Position numbers and translations under genes: made by a program. The notes beneath the pieces were generated by a model, which worked only from the letters and a program-made list of their open reading frames with translations, had not been told where the DNA came from and did no database searches. Shown in pieces: positions 1 through 9,500 of a stretch of 29,474 nt of DNA (positions within the stretch are counted from its first letter, which is position 1; each line of letters opens with the position of its first letter). The DNA comes from Oscillospiraceae bacterium (GTDB lineage Bacteria; Bacillota_A; Clostridia; Oscillospirales; Oscillospiraceae): NCBI GenBank assembly GCA_024690695.1, contig JAILOS010000059.1:1-29474 (forward strand). The letters run 5' to 3'.

Positions 1-1
1 C

Positions 2-772
2 ATCGGTTTGGTCTACTACTGCAACTATGTGCTCGGGACCTACAACGACGGCGTCACGCAGATGCTGGTCTCGGTGATCGGCGGCATCCCGATGGGCATC
101 GGCATCTTCGCGGTCTGGCCTCTTGCGAAAAAGTTCGGCAAGAGGAACGTGACCATGGTCGGCTGCGCCCTGATCGCGATCGGCTCGCTGATCTGCTGGC
201 TGTTCCCGACGAACATGGTGATCGTGCTGATCGGCCAGTTCATCAAGAACACGGGCGGCCTGCCCGGATCCTACGTGTTCATGGCGCTGTTCGCCGACTG
301 CCTCGACCACATGGAGTGGAAATCCAATCTGCGTATCGACGGCGCGGCCATGTCGATCTATAATATCATTGCCGTGGCGATGGTCGGCATCATGACGGGC
401 GTGTTCAACTGGATGCTGGCGAAGGCCGGCTATGTCGCGCCGGTGGAATTCCGCGAGGTTGCGGAAAAGGCCGGACAGCTCCCGTGGTCGGAGGCCCCCG
501 CCTATCTGGCGAACCACGGCCTCACGCCGCAGGTCGCGCTGGATCTGCTGGCGGCGAAGGACGGCGTGTATACCGTCGCGATCGCGCAGCCGCAGAGCGT
601 GAGCTGGGTCATCTCCTTCGCCTTCATCGGGCTGGAGGTCTTTACCGGCGTCGCGCTGATCGTGATCCTCTTCTTCCTGGACGTGGAAAAGAAGCTCCCC
701 GAGGAGCAGGCCGAGATCAAGGCGCGCCACGAGGCGAAGAAAAGCGGCGGCGAGCTGCCCGCAGAACAGTAA
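2..772 (+). CDS. GPH-type sugar:cation symporter, C-terminal part (5' end outside window)
   Basis: The reading frame is already open at base 2, and the first GTG/TTG codons are internal, so the N-terminal half lies upstream of the window. The visible 256 residues contain about five hydrophobic helices. They include conserved-looking stretches such as LFADCLDHMEW and RIDGAAMSIY, which match the second half of MFS_2/GPH (glycoside-pentoside-hexuronide) transporters. The same segment appears in the complete transporter at 18301 as LADVFDHQEA and RTDGLSMTIY. About 65 residues between the last two helices are probably an extracytoplasmic insertion. The short C-terminal tail is charged. The gene sits 24 bases before a GH3 and then a GH78, which suggests it imports the glycoside those enzymes break down. 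The substrate is inferred from context only. Confidence 0.85.
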   Translation: MGLVYYCNYVLGTYNDGVTQMLVSVIGGIPMGIGIFAVWPLAKKFGKRNVTMVGCALIAIGSLICWLFPTNMVIVLIGQFIKNTGGLPGSYVFMALFADCLDHMEWKSNLRIDGAAMSIYNIIAVAMVGIMTGVFNWMLAKAGYVAPVEFREVAEKAGQLPWSEAPAYLANHGLTPQVALDLLAAKDGVYTVAIAQPQSVSWVISFAFIGLEVFTGVALIVILFFLDVEKKLPEEQAEIKARHEAKKSGGELPAEQ

Positions 773-796
773 AACTTCGAAACGGGAGGAAACGCC

Positions 797-3220
797 ATGA
801 ACGACTACGAAAGAGAGCATAACGCGATCCTGCGCCGTCTCGGCGCCGAGTGCGCGGTGCTGCTGCGCTCCGACGGCGCTTTCCCGCTGGAAAAGCCCTG
901 CCGCCTGGCGCTTTTCGGCAGCGGCGCGCGAAAGACGATCAAGGGCGGCACCGGCTCCGGCGAGGTAAATTCCCGGTACTTCGTGACGGTGGAGCAGGGC
1001 CTTGAGGACGCGGGCTTCACCCTGACCAGCAAGGTCTGGCTGGACGACTACGACCGGCTGTACGAGGCCGCGCACAAGGACTTTATCCGCGGTCTGCACC
1101 GGCAGGCGAAGGAACACCATACGCTGGCCGTGCTGGAGAGCATGGGCGCCGTGATGCCCGAGCCGGAGCACAACATCCCGCTCTGGGGCGGGGGAGAGGC
1201 CGCCGTCTATGTCCTCTCGCGCATCTCGGGCGAGGGCTCCGACCGCCGCGCCGTTCCGGGCGATATTCTGCTGAGCGAGACGGAAAAGCGCGACATCCTG
1301 GCGCTCAACCGGCAGTATGAAAAATTCGTGCTGGTGCTGAACGTCGGCGGCGTCGTCGATCTGAGCCCCGTGCGGGAGGTCGGCAATATCCTGCTGCTCA
1401 GCCAGCTCGGCGTCGAGACCGGCAGCATCCTCGCGGATCTGCTTCTCGGCAGGGCCGTTCCCTCCGGCCGGCTGACGACGACCTGGAGCGCGTGGACGGA
1501 CTATCCCGGGCTCGGCGAGTTCGGTGAGAAGGACGACACGCGCTATAAAGAGGGCGTCTACGTCGGCTATCGCTGGTTTGACAGCGTGGGCAAAAAGCCC
1601 CTGTTTCCCTTCGGCTTCGGCCTGAGCTATACGAGCTTTGCGATGGAGACGCTCGAAACGAGCGAGGCGGACGGCCTCGTCGGCGTCGGCGTCCGCGTGA
1701 CGAACACCGGCCGTTTTGCGGGCAGGGAGGTTGCTCAGCTGTACGTCTCCGTGCCGCAGGGCAGGCTCGACCAGCCGTACCAGACGCTCGCGGCCTTTGC
1801 GAAAACGCGCGAGCTGCAGCCGGGCGAGAGCGAGGAGCTGACGCTGCGCTTCGATCTGCGCGACCTCGCCTCCTACGACGTTTCGCGCGCAAGCTGGATC
1901 CTCGAGCCGGGCGATTACGTGCTGCGCCTCGGCAGGTCCAGCGCGGACACCGAGCCGGCCGCCATCCTCCGGCTGGACGGCGAGGCGATCGTCCGCAAGG
2001 TCAAAAACTGCCTCGGGCAGCCGGATTTCAGCGACTGGAAGCCGGATATGCGCCGGGAAGAAGCGCTTCCCGACGCGCCGGTCATCCCGGTCGGCGCCGC
2101 CGCCTTTGAAACGGAGACCGTCCGCTGCGATCTGCCCGGAGAGATCGACCCCGCGGTCGGGGCGCTCAGCGACGAGGAGCTCTGCTGTCTCGGCATCGGC
2201 GCCTTCAATCCGGGTCTGGGCGCGCTGAGCGTGATCGGCAGCGCCTCCCAGTCCGTGGCCGGCGCCGCGGGCGAGACGACGGGCCTGCTGAAAAGCAGGG
2301 GGATCCCGGCGCTCGTGATGGCCGACGGCCCCGCCGGGCTGCGGCTGAGCCGCCGGTACACGAAGGACGAAAAGGGCGCGCACGCGGTGGGCGAGTCCAT
2401 GCCCGAGAGCCTGATGGAGCTGCTGCCGGCCGCGTCGGTTTTCGTGATGAAGCTCTTTGAAAAGAAGGGCGAGGTCAAGGGAGCGGTTTTCGAGCAGTAC
2501 TGCAGCGCGATCCCGATCGGCACCGCGCTGGCGCAGAGCTGGAACCTCGACGCTGCCGAGAAGTGCGGGGATATCGTCGGCGACGAGATGGAACGCTTCG
2601 GCGTGCATCTCTGGCTCGCCCCGGCGCTGAATATCCACCGCGATATCCGATGCGGCCGCAATTTCGAGTATTTCTCCGAGGATCCGCTGCTCTCCGGCGC
2701 CTTTGCCGCGGCGATCACGAGGGGCGTGCAGAAGCACCCCGGCCGCGGCACGACGATCAAGCACTTCGCGGCCAACAACCAGGAGACCAACCGCTACAGC
2801 TCGAACAGCCTGGTCAGCGAGCGCGCGCTGCGCGAGATCTATCTGCGCGGCTTCGGGATCGCGGTGCGGGAGAGTCAGCCGCACGCGCTGATGACCTCGT
2901 ACAACCTCCTCAACGGCGTCCACACCTCCGAGCGGCGCGATCTGCTGGAGGATATTCTTCGCGCCGAGTTCGGCTTCCGCGGCGTCGTGATGACCGACTG
3001 GATCATCGCGATCATGACCGGCAAGGGCAATAAGCACCCCGCGCCGGACGCCGCGAAGATCGCCGCGGCGGGCAACGACCTGACGATGCCCGGCAGCGCG
3101 GGCGACCTCAAGGCGATGCTGAAGGGGATGAAGCAGGGGCTTCTGACCCGCCGCCGGCTGGAAATCAACGCCACGCGCGTCGTGCGCCTGGCAAAGGAAC
3201 TGGCGAAAGGGGAGGCGTAA
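797..3220 (+). CDS. GH3 beta-glycosidase with reversed domain order, cytoplasmic
   Basis: This 807-residue protein is predicted to be a beta-glucosidase or related exo-glycosidase. In a typical GH3 the TIM-barrel domain comes first. Here the alpha/beta sandwich (GH3_C) domain comes first, followed by a fibronectin-III-like domain at about residues 290-390, and the barrel domain lies at about 450-800. The expected acid/base Glu is E146 in SGEGSDR, and the expected nucleophile is D734 in GVVMTDW. The substrate motif KHFAANNQETNR is present in the second half. There is no signal peptide or membrane helix, so it should act on imported glycosides. The SD GGGAGG at 784-789 supports the ATG at 797. 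The stop is directly followed by the GTG of the rhamnosidase gene, so the two are probably co-translated. The exact sugar specificity cannot be read from the sequence. Confidence 0.9.
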   Translation: MNDYEREHNAILRRLGAECAVLLRSDGAFPLEKPCRLALFGSGARKTIKGGTGSGEVNSRYFVTVEQGLEDAGFTLTSKVWLDDYDRLYEAAHKDFIRGLHRQAKEHHTLAVLESMGAVMPEPEHNIPLWGGGEAAVYVLSRISGEGSDRRAVPGDILLSETEKRDILALNRQYEKFVLVLNVGGVVDLSPVREVGNILLLSQLGVETGSILADLLLGRAVPSGRLTTTWSAWTDYPGLGEFGEKDDTRYKEGVYVGYRWFDSVGKKPLFPFGFGLSYTSFAMETLETSEADGLVGVGVRVTNTGRFAGREVAQLYVSVPQGRLDQPYQTLAAFAKTRELQPGESEELTLRFDLRDLASYDVSRASWILEPGDYVLRLGRSSADTEPAAILRLDGEAIVRKVKNCLGQPDFSDWKPDMRREEALPDAPVIPVGAAAFETETVRCDLPGEIDPAVGALSDEELCCLGIGAFNPGLGALSVIGSASQSVAGAAGETTGLLKSRGIPALVMADGPAGLRLSRRYTKDEKGAHAVGESMPESLMELLPAASVFVMKLFEKKGEVKGAVFEQYCSAIPIGTALAQSWNLDAAEKCGDIVGDEMERFGVHLWLAPALNIHRDIRCGRNFEYFSEDPLLSGAFAAAITRGVQKHPGRGTTIKHFAANNQETNRYSSNSLVSERALREIYLRGFGIAVRESQPHALMTSYNLLNGVHTSERRDLLEDILRAEFGFRGVVMTDWIIAIMTGKGNKHPAPDAAKIAAAGNDLTMPGSAGDLKAMLKGMKQGLLTRRRLEINATRVVRLAKELAKGEA

Positions 3221-3221
3221 C

Positions 3222-5753
3222 GTGAAAGCTATCCGACTGAGAACCGAGTATCTGTTTGACCCTGTCGGGATCGACGTGCAGAAGCCCCGCCTGATGTGGA
3301 ACTGCGAGGGCGGCGTGAAGCAAACGGCGTACCGGATCGTCGCCGAGAACTGGGACAGCGGCAAGGTGGAGAGCTCCTCGATGCAGGCGGTCTATCCCAC
3401 GCTGCTGCGCGACCGCGAGCGCGTGAACTGGCGCGTCCGCCTCTGGGACGAAAACGGCGAGCCGGGCGAGTGGAGCGAGGCCTTCTTCGAGATGGGCATA
3501 TCCTCCTGGCGGGCCGCGTGGATCACCGGCGACTACGCGGTGAACAGGAAAAAGCGTTACCCGGCGGACTGCTTCCGCAAGCGCTTCACGCTGGACGCTC
3601 CGGCGAAAAAGGCCCGGCTGTATATCACCGCCTGCGGCCTCTATGAGGCGAGGCTCGGCGGCGAGCGGGTCGGCGATTTCGTGCTGGCTCCCGGTTACAC
3701 CGACTACCGCAGGCGCGTGCAGTATCAGAGCTACGACGTCACGGACCTGCTGCGCGAGGGCGAGAACGAGCTAACGGTGCAGCTCGCCGACGGCTGGTAC
3801 CGCGGCTCCTGCGGCGCCAACGGCATCGTGAACCAGTACGGCGTCGAGACGAAGCTGCTCGCGCAGCTCGAGATCGACTGCGGCGACGGGAGAACCGAGT
3901 GCATCGTCAGCGACGAGAGCTGGGACTGGTCGAACGACGGGCCGATCCGCTTCGCCGACAACAAGGACGGAGAGATCGTCGACGCCCGCCTCAAGCCCTC
4001 CTTCGGCGGCAGGGCGAAGCGCACAAGGCACCCCGTCGTCCCCACGGCCTCGAACAACGTGCCGGTCCGCGAGCACGAGACCTTCAAGCCGACGCTCCTC
4101 ACTACGCCCTCGGGCAAGACCGTGCTGGACTTCGGCCAGAACATCCAGGGCTATGCGTCCTTCCGGCTGAACGCGCGGGCCGGGCAGCGGGTGTTCCTGC
4201 GCTTCGGCGAGCTGCTGGACAAGGACGGGGAGTTCACCCAGAAAAACATCCAGCTCTCGAACCGCGGCAAAACGACGCCGCTGCAGCAGGTGGATTACAC
4301 CTGCGCCGAGGGCCGGAACGAGTATAAGACGCGCTTCGCCGTGTTCGGCTTCCGGTACGTGCAGGTGGAGACGGACGCGGAATGCAGGCCCGAGGACTTC
4401 ACGGCCCACGCGGTCTATTCCGATCTGGAGCGCACCGGCTGGTTTGAAAGCTCCGGCGAGCTGCTGAACAAATTTTTTGAGGCCACGGTCTGGTCGGCGA
4501 AGGGCAACCATCTGGATATCCCCACCGACTGCCCGACCCGCGAGCGCCACGGCTGGACCGGCGACGCGCAGCTGTTCTTTACGAGCGCGTCCTATCTCTT
4601 CGGCTTCGCGCCCTTCGCCCGGAAATATCTGCACGACGTGTACGACTGGCAGCGGAAAAACGGGCGTCTCCCGCATATCGCGCCGGAGGGCGGCTCGGAT
4701 TTCTACATGTGGACGATGAACGGCTCGGTCGGCTGGTCGGACGTGGGCGTGCTGATCCCCTGGCGCTATGCGGAGATCTTCGGCGACGAGTCGATCCTGC
4801 AAGAGACCTATGACGGCATGGCGAAATACGCCCGCTTCATGGAAAAACGCGTCGGCAAGACGACGCCGGTCTTCTCCGAGAAGGTCAAGCTCTCCGGAGA
4901 GGCGCAAAAATACCTCGTCAACATGGGGCAGAGCTACGGCGAGTGGGCCGAGCCCGTCGAGATCGGCGGCGGCTTCCGCTGGCAGGACTTCGTCAATCCC
5001 CACCCGGAGGTCTCGACGGCCTACACGGCCTGGATCATGCGCCTGATGGGCGAGATCGCCGAACGGCTGGGGCATCCGGAGGACGCGAAGGAGTTTCGGT
5101 CTTACGCCGAGGGCTGCACGAAGGCCTACCGGGAGCTCGTTTCCGGCGGGCCCTACACGCTGGATACCGACCGGCAGGCGCAGCTCGTGCGCCCGCTGTA
5201 TATCGGCCTTCTGGACGAGAAACAGACCGAATTTGCCCGAAAGCGCCTGCTCTCGGCGCTGGAGCACTACGGCTGGCGGCTCGGCACGGGCTTCCTTTCC
5301 ACGCCGCTGATCCTCTACGTGCTGGCCGACTACGACCTTGACGCGGCGTACAAGCTGCTGGAGAACGAGGAGATCCCGGGCTGGCTCTCAATGCCGAAGC
5401 AGGGCGCGACGACGATCTGGGAGAGCTGGGAGGGGCCGAACTCGCAGGAGGGCGTCGCCTCGCTCAACCACTACTCGAAGGGCGCCGCGGTGGAGTGGCT
5501 GTTCTCGACGATGTGCGGCATCCGCGTCGCGGGCGAAAACCGCTTTACGGTCGCGCCGCGTCCGGGCGGACGTTTCACCCACGCGCTCGCGCGTTACAAC
5601 AGCGTCTACGGGATGGTCGAAAGCCGCTGGGAGAAGAAGGACGGCAGGACGATCTACACGATCCGCATTCCCGCCAACTGCGAGGCCGGGATCGTTCTCC
5701 CCGGCGGCAGGAGAGAGACCGTCGGCGCGGGCGAATACCGCTTCGAAGAATAA
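3222..5753 (+). CDS. GH78 alpha-L-rhamnosidase
   Basis: This 843-residue protein is predicted to release terminal alpha-L-rhamnose from rhamnosides such as flavonoid or saponin glycosides. The order fits bacterial GH78: an N-terminal beta-sandwich region with a carbohydrate-binding-like domain, an (alpha/alpha)6 barrel from about residue 410, and a C-terminal beta domain. In the barrel the motif DCPTRERHGWTGDA places the likely general acid at E441. GATTIWESWEG places the likely general base at E734. These roles follow from studied GH78 enzymes and were not tested here. There is no signal peptide, so it is cytoplasmic. The start is GTG at 3222, with the SD AGGGGAGG inside the end of the preceding gene about 6 bases upstream. 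A strong terminator follows at 5768, so it is the last gene of the transporter-GH3-GH78 operon. Confidence 0.93.
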   Translation: MKAIRLRTEYLFDPVGIDVQKPRLMWNCEGGVKQTAYRIVAENWDSGKVESSSMQAVYPTLLRDRERVNWRVRLWDENGEPGEWSEAFFEMGISSWRAAWITGDYAVNRKKRYPADCFRKRFTLDAPAKKARLYITACGLYEARLGGERVGDFVLAPGYTDYRRRVQYQSYDVTDLLREGENELTVQLADGWYRGSCGANGIVNQYGVETKLLAQLEIDCGDGRTECIVSDESWDWSNDGPIRFADNKDGEIVDARLKPSFGGRAKRTRHPVVPTASNNVPVREHETFKPTLLTTPSGKTVLDFGQNIQGYASFRLNARAGQRVFLRFGELLDKDGEFTQKNIQLSNRGKTTPLQQVDYTCAEGRNEYKTRFAVFGFRYVQVETDAECRPEDFTAHAVYSDLERTGWFESSGELLNKFFEATVWSAKGNHLDIPTDCPTRERHGWTGDAQLFFTSASYLFGFAPFARKYLHDVYDWQRKNGRLPHIAPEGGSDFYMWTMNGSVGWSDVGVLIPWRYAEIFGDESILQETYDGMAKYARFMEKRVGKTTPVFSEKVKLSGEAQKYLVNMGQSYGEWAEPVEIGGGFRWQDFVNPHPEVSTAYTAWIMRLMGEIAERLGHPEDAKEFRSYAEGCTKAYRELVSGGPYTLDTDRQAQLVRPLYIGLLDEKQTEFARKRLLSALEHYGWRLGTGFLSTPLILYVLADYDLDAAYKLLENEEIPGWLSMPKQGATTIWESWEGPNSQEGVASLNHYSKGAAVEWLFSTMCGIRVAGENRFTVAPRPGGRFTHALARYNSVYGMVESRWEKKDGRTIYTIRIPANCEAGIVLPGGRRETVGAGEYRFEE

Positions 5754-5767
5754 ACCGGACGGCATAA

Positions 5768-5807
5768 AACGCCGGGCAGATTCCGAGGAATTCTGCCCGG
5801 CGTTTTT
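5768..5807. terminator. Rho-independent terminator between the convergent GH78 and tetR genes
   Basis: A 12-bp perfect stem (5769-5780 with 5792-5803) is followed by TTTTT at 5803-5807 on the plus strand. On the minus strand the stem is followed by GTTTTAT, so it can also serve the tetR gene that ends at 5859. Confidence 0.9.
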
Positions 5808-5858
5808 CATGCGCCCGTGAGTACGACAGCCGTTCCGGCCCGGAGATCCCGGCCGGCA

Positions 5859-6401
5859 TTACCACTTCACGCTGTCGTTGATGCGGTAGATAAAGTGCGC
5901 GAGCTCCTTCGGGCTGCGCTCGTAGCCTGTCTTCATCCATTCGATAATGATGCTGAGGCTCCCGGCCATGATATAGGCCAGGCCGAAGGCGTCGCTCTGC
6001 GGGTCGGAGGAGGCCGGCAGGTAGTGCAGCAGCTCCCGCGCGGCCGAGTCCATCAGCGCGAAACGGAAGGAATCGCCCTCATCGTTCATGAACAGGATGC
6101 GGAACACCCGGTCGTTTTCGCGGATATAGCACAGAAACTGCTCGACAAAGGCCGTCGGATCGGAGAAATTCGAAGCGGTGATCATCGCGGCCGTCTTTTT
6201 GCAGACGGTCTCCTTGATGTCGTTGAGCACGCTGCGCTGGTCCGAATAGTGCAGGTAGAAGGTCGTGCGGTTGACGTCCGCTCTCTCGCACAGCTCCTTG
6301 ATCGTGATGCGCTCGAGCGTTTTCTCGTCCATCAGCTCGACCAGCGCGCTGCGGATCAGCCGCTTGGTCATCTGCGTTCGTCTGGATTCCGGTTTTTCCA
6401 T
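5859..6401 (-). CDS. TetR/AcrR-family transcriptional regulator
   Basis: This is a 180-residue repressor-type regulator. Its N-terminal helix-turn-helix is clear at about residues 30-55, with ITIKELCERADVNRTTFYLHYSD matching the TetR DNA-binding core. The rest is an all-helical ligand and dimerisation domain without a recognisable ligand signature. The gene is divergent from the large GH3 at 6583, with 181 bases between the two starts. That spacing is typical of a TetR protein controlling itself and its neighbour. On the minus strand GAGGT precedes the ATG by about 7 bases. Palindromic and repeated motifs in the shared intergenic region (6436-6477) are candidate operators. The effector is probably a glycoside or its aglycone; this is inference from context. 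Confidence 0.92.
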   Translation of the reverse strand: MEKPESRRTQMTKRLIRSALVELMDEKTLERITIKELCERADVNRTTFYLHYSDQRSVLNDIKETVCKKTAAMITASNFSDPTAFVEQFLCYIRENDRVFRILFMNDEGDSFRFALMDSAARELLHYLPASSDPQSDAFGLAYIMAGSLSIIIEWMKTGYERSPKELAHFIYRINDSVKW

Positions 6402-6435
6402 GGCGCTACCTCAAAAAACTGTTTTTTTGGATCGT

Positions 6436-6477
6436 TGTCAAATCGACAGAACACGCCGATTTGTTGTGTACAGAACA
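6436..6477. promoter_or_regulatory. Candidate TetR operator region
   Basis: The intergenic region holds a 16-bp near-perfect palindrome at 6462-6477 (TGTTGTGTACAGAACA, 7 of 8 pairs). It also holds a shorter dyad at 6436-6448, with TGTC and GACA arms around a 5-bp spacer. On the minus strand the octamer TGTTCTGT occurs twice, at 6446-6453 and 6470-6477, so the two sites are 24 bases apart. They lie between the divergent tetR and GH3 starts, which is the expected place for a TetR-family operator. No binding data are available. Confidence 0.5.
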
Positions 6478-6496
6478 TCGTAAAATCATCTGTTGG

Positions 6497-6525
6497 TTGC
6501 AAAATCAACACAATGTCGATATTAT
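6497..6525 (+). promoter_or_regulatory. Promoter of the large tethered GH3 gene
   Basis: TTGCAA at 6497-6502 and TATTAT at 6520-6525 are 17 bases apart, which fits a sigma-A promoter. Transcription would begin near 6532, leaving a leader of about 50 bases. An imperfect dyad with TGTTG and CAACA arms (6491-6510) surrounds the -35 box. Confidence 0.55.
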
Positions 6526-6582
6526 CATATCAGAGTGTTCTTGTCAAGTCCGGCACGATTCCAAAGAAGGAGAGGGTACTTC

Positions 6583-9500
6583 ATGAAAAAACGCAGCGTC
6601 ATTCTTCTGGCGATCCTTCTGGTCGTCACGCTGGCGGTCAACATCGCCTGCGGCTCGCTCAATTCCATGATCACCGCCTGGATGGGCGTCAATCTCAATC
6701 CCCTGATCACCGGCAGCAAGGCGACCGGCAGCGCCGATATTCTCAGCGTTCCCGAAGCCACGGCCCAGAGCCTCGCGATGGCCGAAAGCCTCGAGGCGGA
6801 GGGCGTCGTGCTGCTCCGCAACGAAAACGGCGCGCTGCCCCTGGCCGCCGGCAGCAAGGTCAACCTCTTCGGCTACGCCTCCGTCGATCCGATCTACGGC
6901 GGCACGGGCAGCGGCTCGGGCGACACCTCCGCGAACGTGGACGTCGTCAAGGGGCTGACCAACGCGGGCCTGGAGGTCAACCAGGAGCTGGTGAAGTTCT
7001 ATCAGAACGCCGGCGTCTCCCGCCCGAAGCAGGGCGGCTATACCGGCTCCAACTTCACCCCGGCCGAGGTTCCCGCCTCCGCGTACACGGACGCGCTGTG
7101 GCAGCAGGCGAAGGACTTTTCCGACGTTGCGATCGTCGTGATCTCCCGCATCGGCGGCGAGGGCGGCGACCTGCCGCAGGACATGTACGCCGCCGGCTAC
7201 AGCCAGACGGACGACGGGCGGCATTATCTGGAGCTGACGCAGGATGAGGCGGATCTGCTGGCGCTGGTGAAGGCGCAGGGCTTCGCCAAAACCGTCGTGC
7301 TGATCAATTCCTCCAACGCGATGGAGCTGGGCTTCCTTGAGGACGGCGTCGACGCCGCGCTCTGGGTCGGCAGCCCCGGCGCGGTGGGCTTCAATGCGGT
7401 CGGCCGCGCGCTGACCGGCGAGGTCAATCCCTCCGGCCGCCTGGTCGACACCTACGCCTATGATCTGTCCACGGCGCCCGCCTTCTGGAACGCCGGCGAC
7501 TTTACCTATTCCAACCTGACGAGCCGTCACTACGTCGAGTACGCCGAGGGCATCTACGTCGGCTACCGCTATTACGAGACCGCGGCCGCGGACGGCTTTA
7601 TCGACTACGGCAGCACCGTGCAGTACCCCTTCGGCTACGGCCTGAGCTACACGAGCTTTGAGCAGAGCATCGAGGCCTATTCCGACGGCGGCGGCACGAT
7701 CGCGATGCAGGTAAAGGTCACGAACACCGGCTCCGCCGCGGGCAAGGACGCGGTGCAGGTCTATTACACCGCCCCCTACACGAAGGGCGGCGTCGAAAAG
7801 GCCCACGTCGTGCTGGCCGGCTTTGCCAAGACGAAGCTGCTCGAGCCCGGCGAGTCCGAGACCGTGACGATCGCGTTCACGGCCGAAGACATGGCCTCCT
7901 TCGATGCCTTCGGCGCCGGCTGCTATGTGCTGGAGGCCGGCGATTACGAGATCAAGCTGATGCGCAACGCCCATGAGCTGATCGACAGCCGCAGCTATAC
8001 CGTGCCCGAAACGCTCGTCTACGGCGAGGGTAATCCGCGCTCGACCGACAAGACCGCCGCCGTCGCGCATTTTGCCGACGTGCAGGACGGGCAGATCACC
8101 GTCTACGTCTCCCGCTCCGACTGGGCCGGGACGACCCCGAAGACCCGCGAGGACGGCAAGACGGCCTCCGACGCGGTCGTGAAGGCCTTCTCCGAGAAGG
8201 CTCCCTATGAGGTCAACGACGCCGATCCCGCCGTCGTCTACGCCGACAACGGCCTGACGCTGGAGGATATGGCCGGCCTCGACTGGAACGATCCCAAGTG
8301 GGAGCTGCTGCTGCAGCAGCTCAGCGACGAGGACATGGCGACCATGATCCTCAACGGCGGCTGGTCCACGCCCGCCGTCGCCTCCGTCGGCAAGCCCGCG
8401 ACCTCCGATCTGGACGGCCCTGCCGGCATCAACTCTCTGGTCAGCTCGCTCCGGGGCGTCTCCTTCCCGAGCGAGGCCGTCATCGGCTCCACCTGGAACG
8501 CGGAGCTGGTCGAGGAATTCGGCCGCGTCTTCGCGGCGGAGGCTCTGGCCAACGGCGTCGTCGGCCTGTACGCCCCGGGCATGAACATCCACCGCACGCC
8601 CTTCTCCGGGCGCAACTTTGAGTACTACGCCGAAGACGGCCTTCTTTCGGGCAAGCTGGGCGCGGCGCAGATCCGCGGCGCGGCCACGCAGGGCGTCTAC
8701 TGCTACGCCAAGCATTTTGCCCTGAACGACCAGGAATCCAACCGCCTCGCGCTGTCCGTCTGGTGCAATGAGCAGGCGATGCGCGAGCTGTACTTCAAGC
8801 CCTTTGAGATCACGGTCAAGGAAGGCCATACCACCGCGGTCATGTCCAGCTACTCCTACCTCGGCACCACCTGGGCCGGCGGCTCGAAGGCGCTGATCAC
8901 CGACGTGCTGCGCGGTGAATGGGGCTTCGTCGGCATGGTCGTCACCGACTCCGCGATGGCGAACACCTCCTGGATGGACCCGAACCTCGCGGTGCGCGCG
9001 GGCAACGACATGATGCTCTGCCTGATGGGCGCGAGCATCGACAGCTCCAACAACACGGCGCGTCAGGCGATGCGCGCGGCCTGCCACAACATTCTGTACA
9101 CGCAGGCCAATTCCTCCGCCGTGCAGGTGGAGGCGGACAACACGCCCTACTGGTACGGCCTCGTCGCGCTGCTGAACGCGGTCGTGCTCAGCGTGATCGT
9201 GCTGGTGCTTCTGAAGCAGACGGCCTTCAAGGACAAAAAGCTCGGCTGGGTCGGCGTCGTGACGGTCGCCGCGATCCTGCTCCTGTCCGCGCTGCTGTGC
9301 TGGTTCTGCGCGATCAAGCCCACGATGAAGAGCGCCGCGCCCGCGGAACAGACCGACGAGACGCAGCCGGGCGAGGAGCAGGGCGACAAGCAGGACGCGC
9401 AGCCCTCCGGGCAGGGCGGCGCCGCTCCGACCGTGAGCCCCGAGAACGGCATGGAGCTCTACGACCTGGCCGACTTCTGGCTGGGCTGCCACGTGAACAT

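Noticed and set aside
6583..6660. Lipoprotein signal in the tethered GH3 (VNIACGS)
   Set aside because: The residue at -3 from the Cys is Asn, not Leu, Val or Ile, so the lipobox is poor. A plain membrane anchor fits better.
5817..7247. 476-codon plus-strand frame across tetR and into the GH3
   Set aside because: It runs antisense to a clear TetR gene and then out of frame through the GH3 start. The translation is low-complexity.
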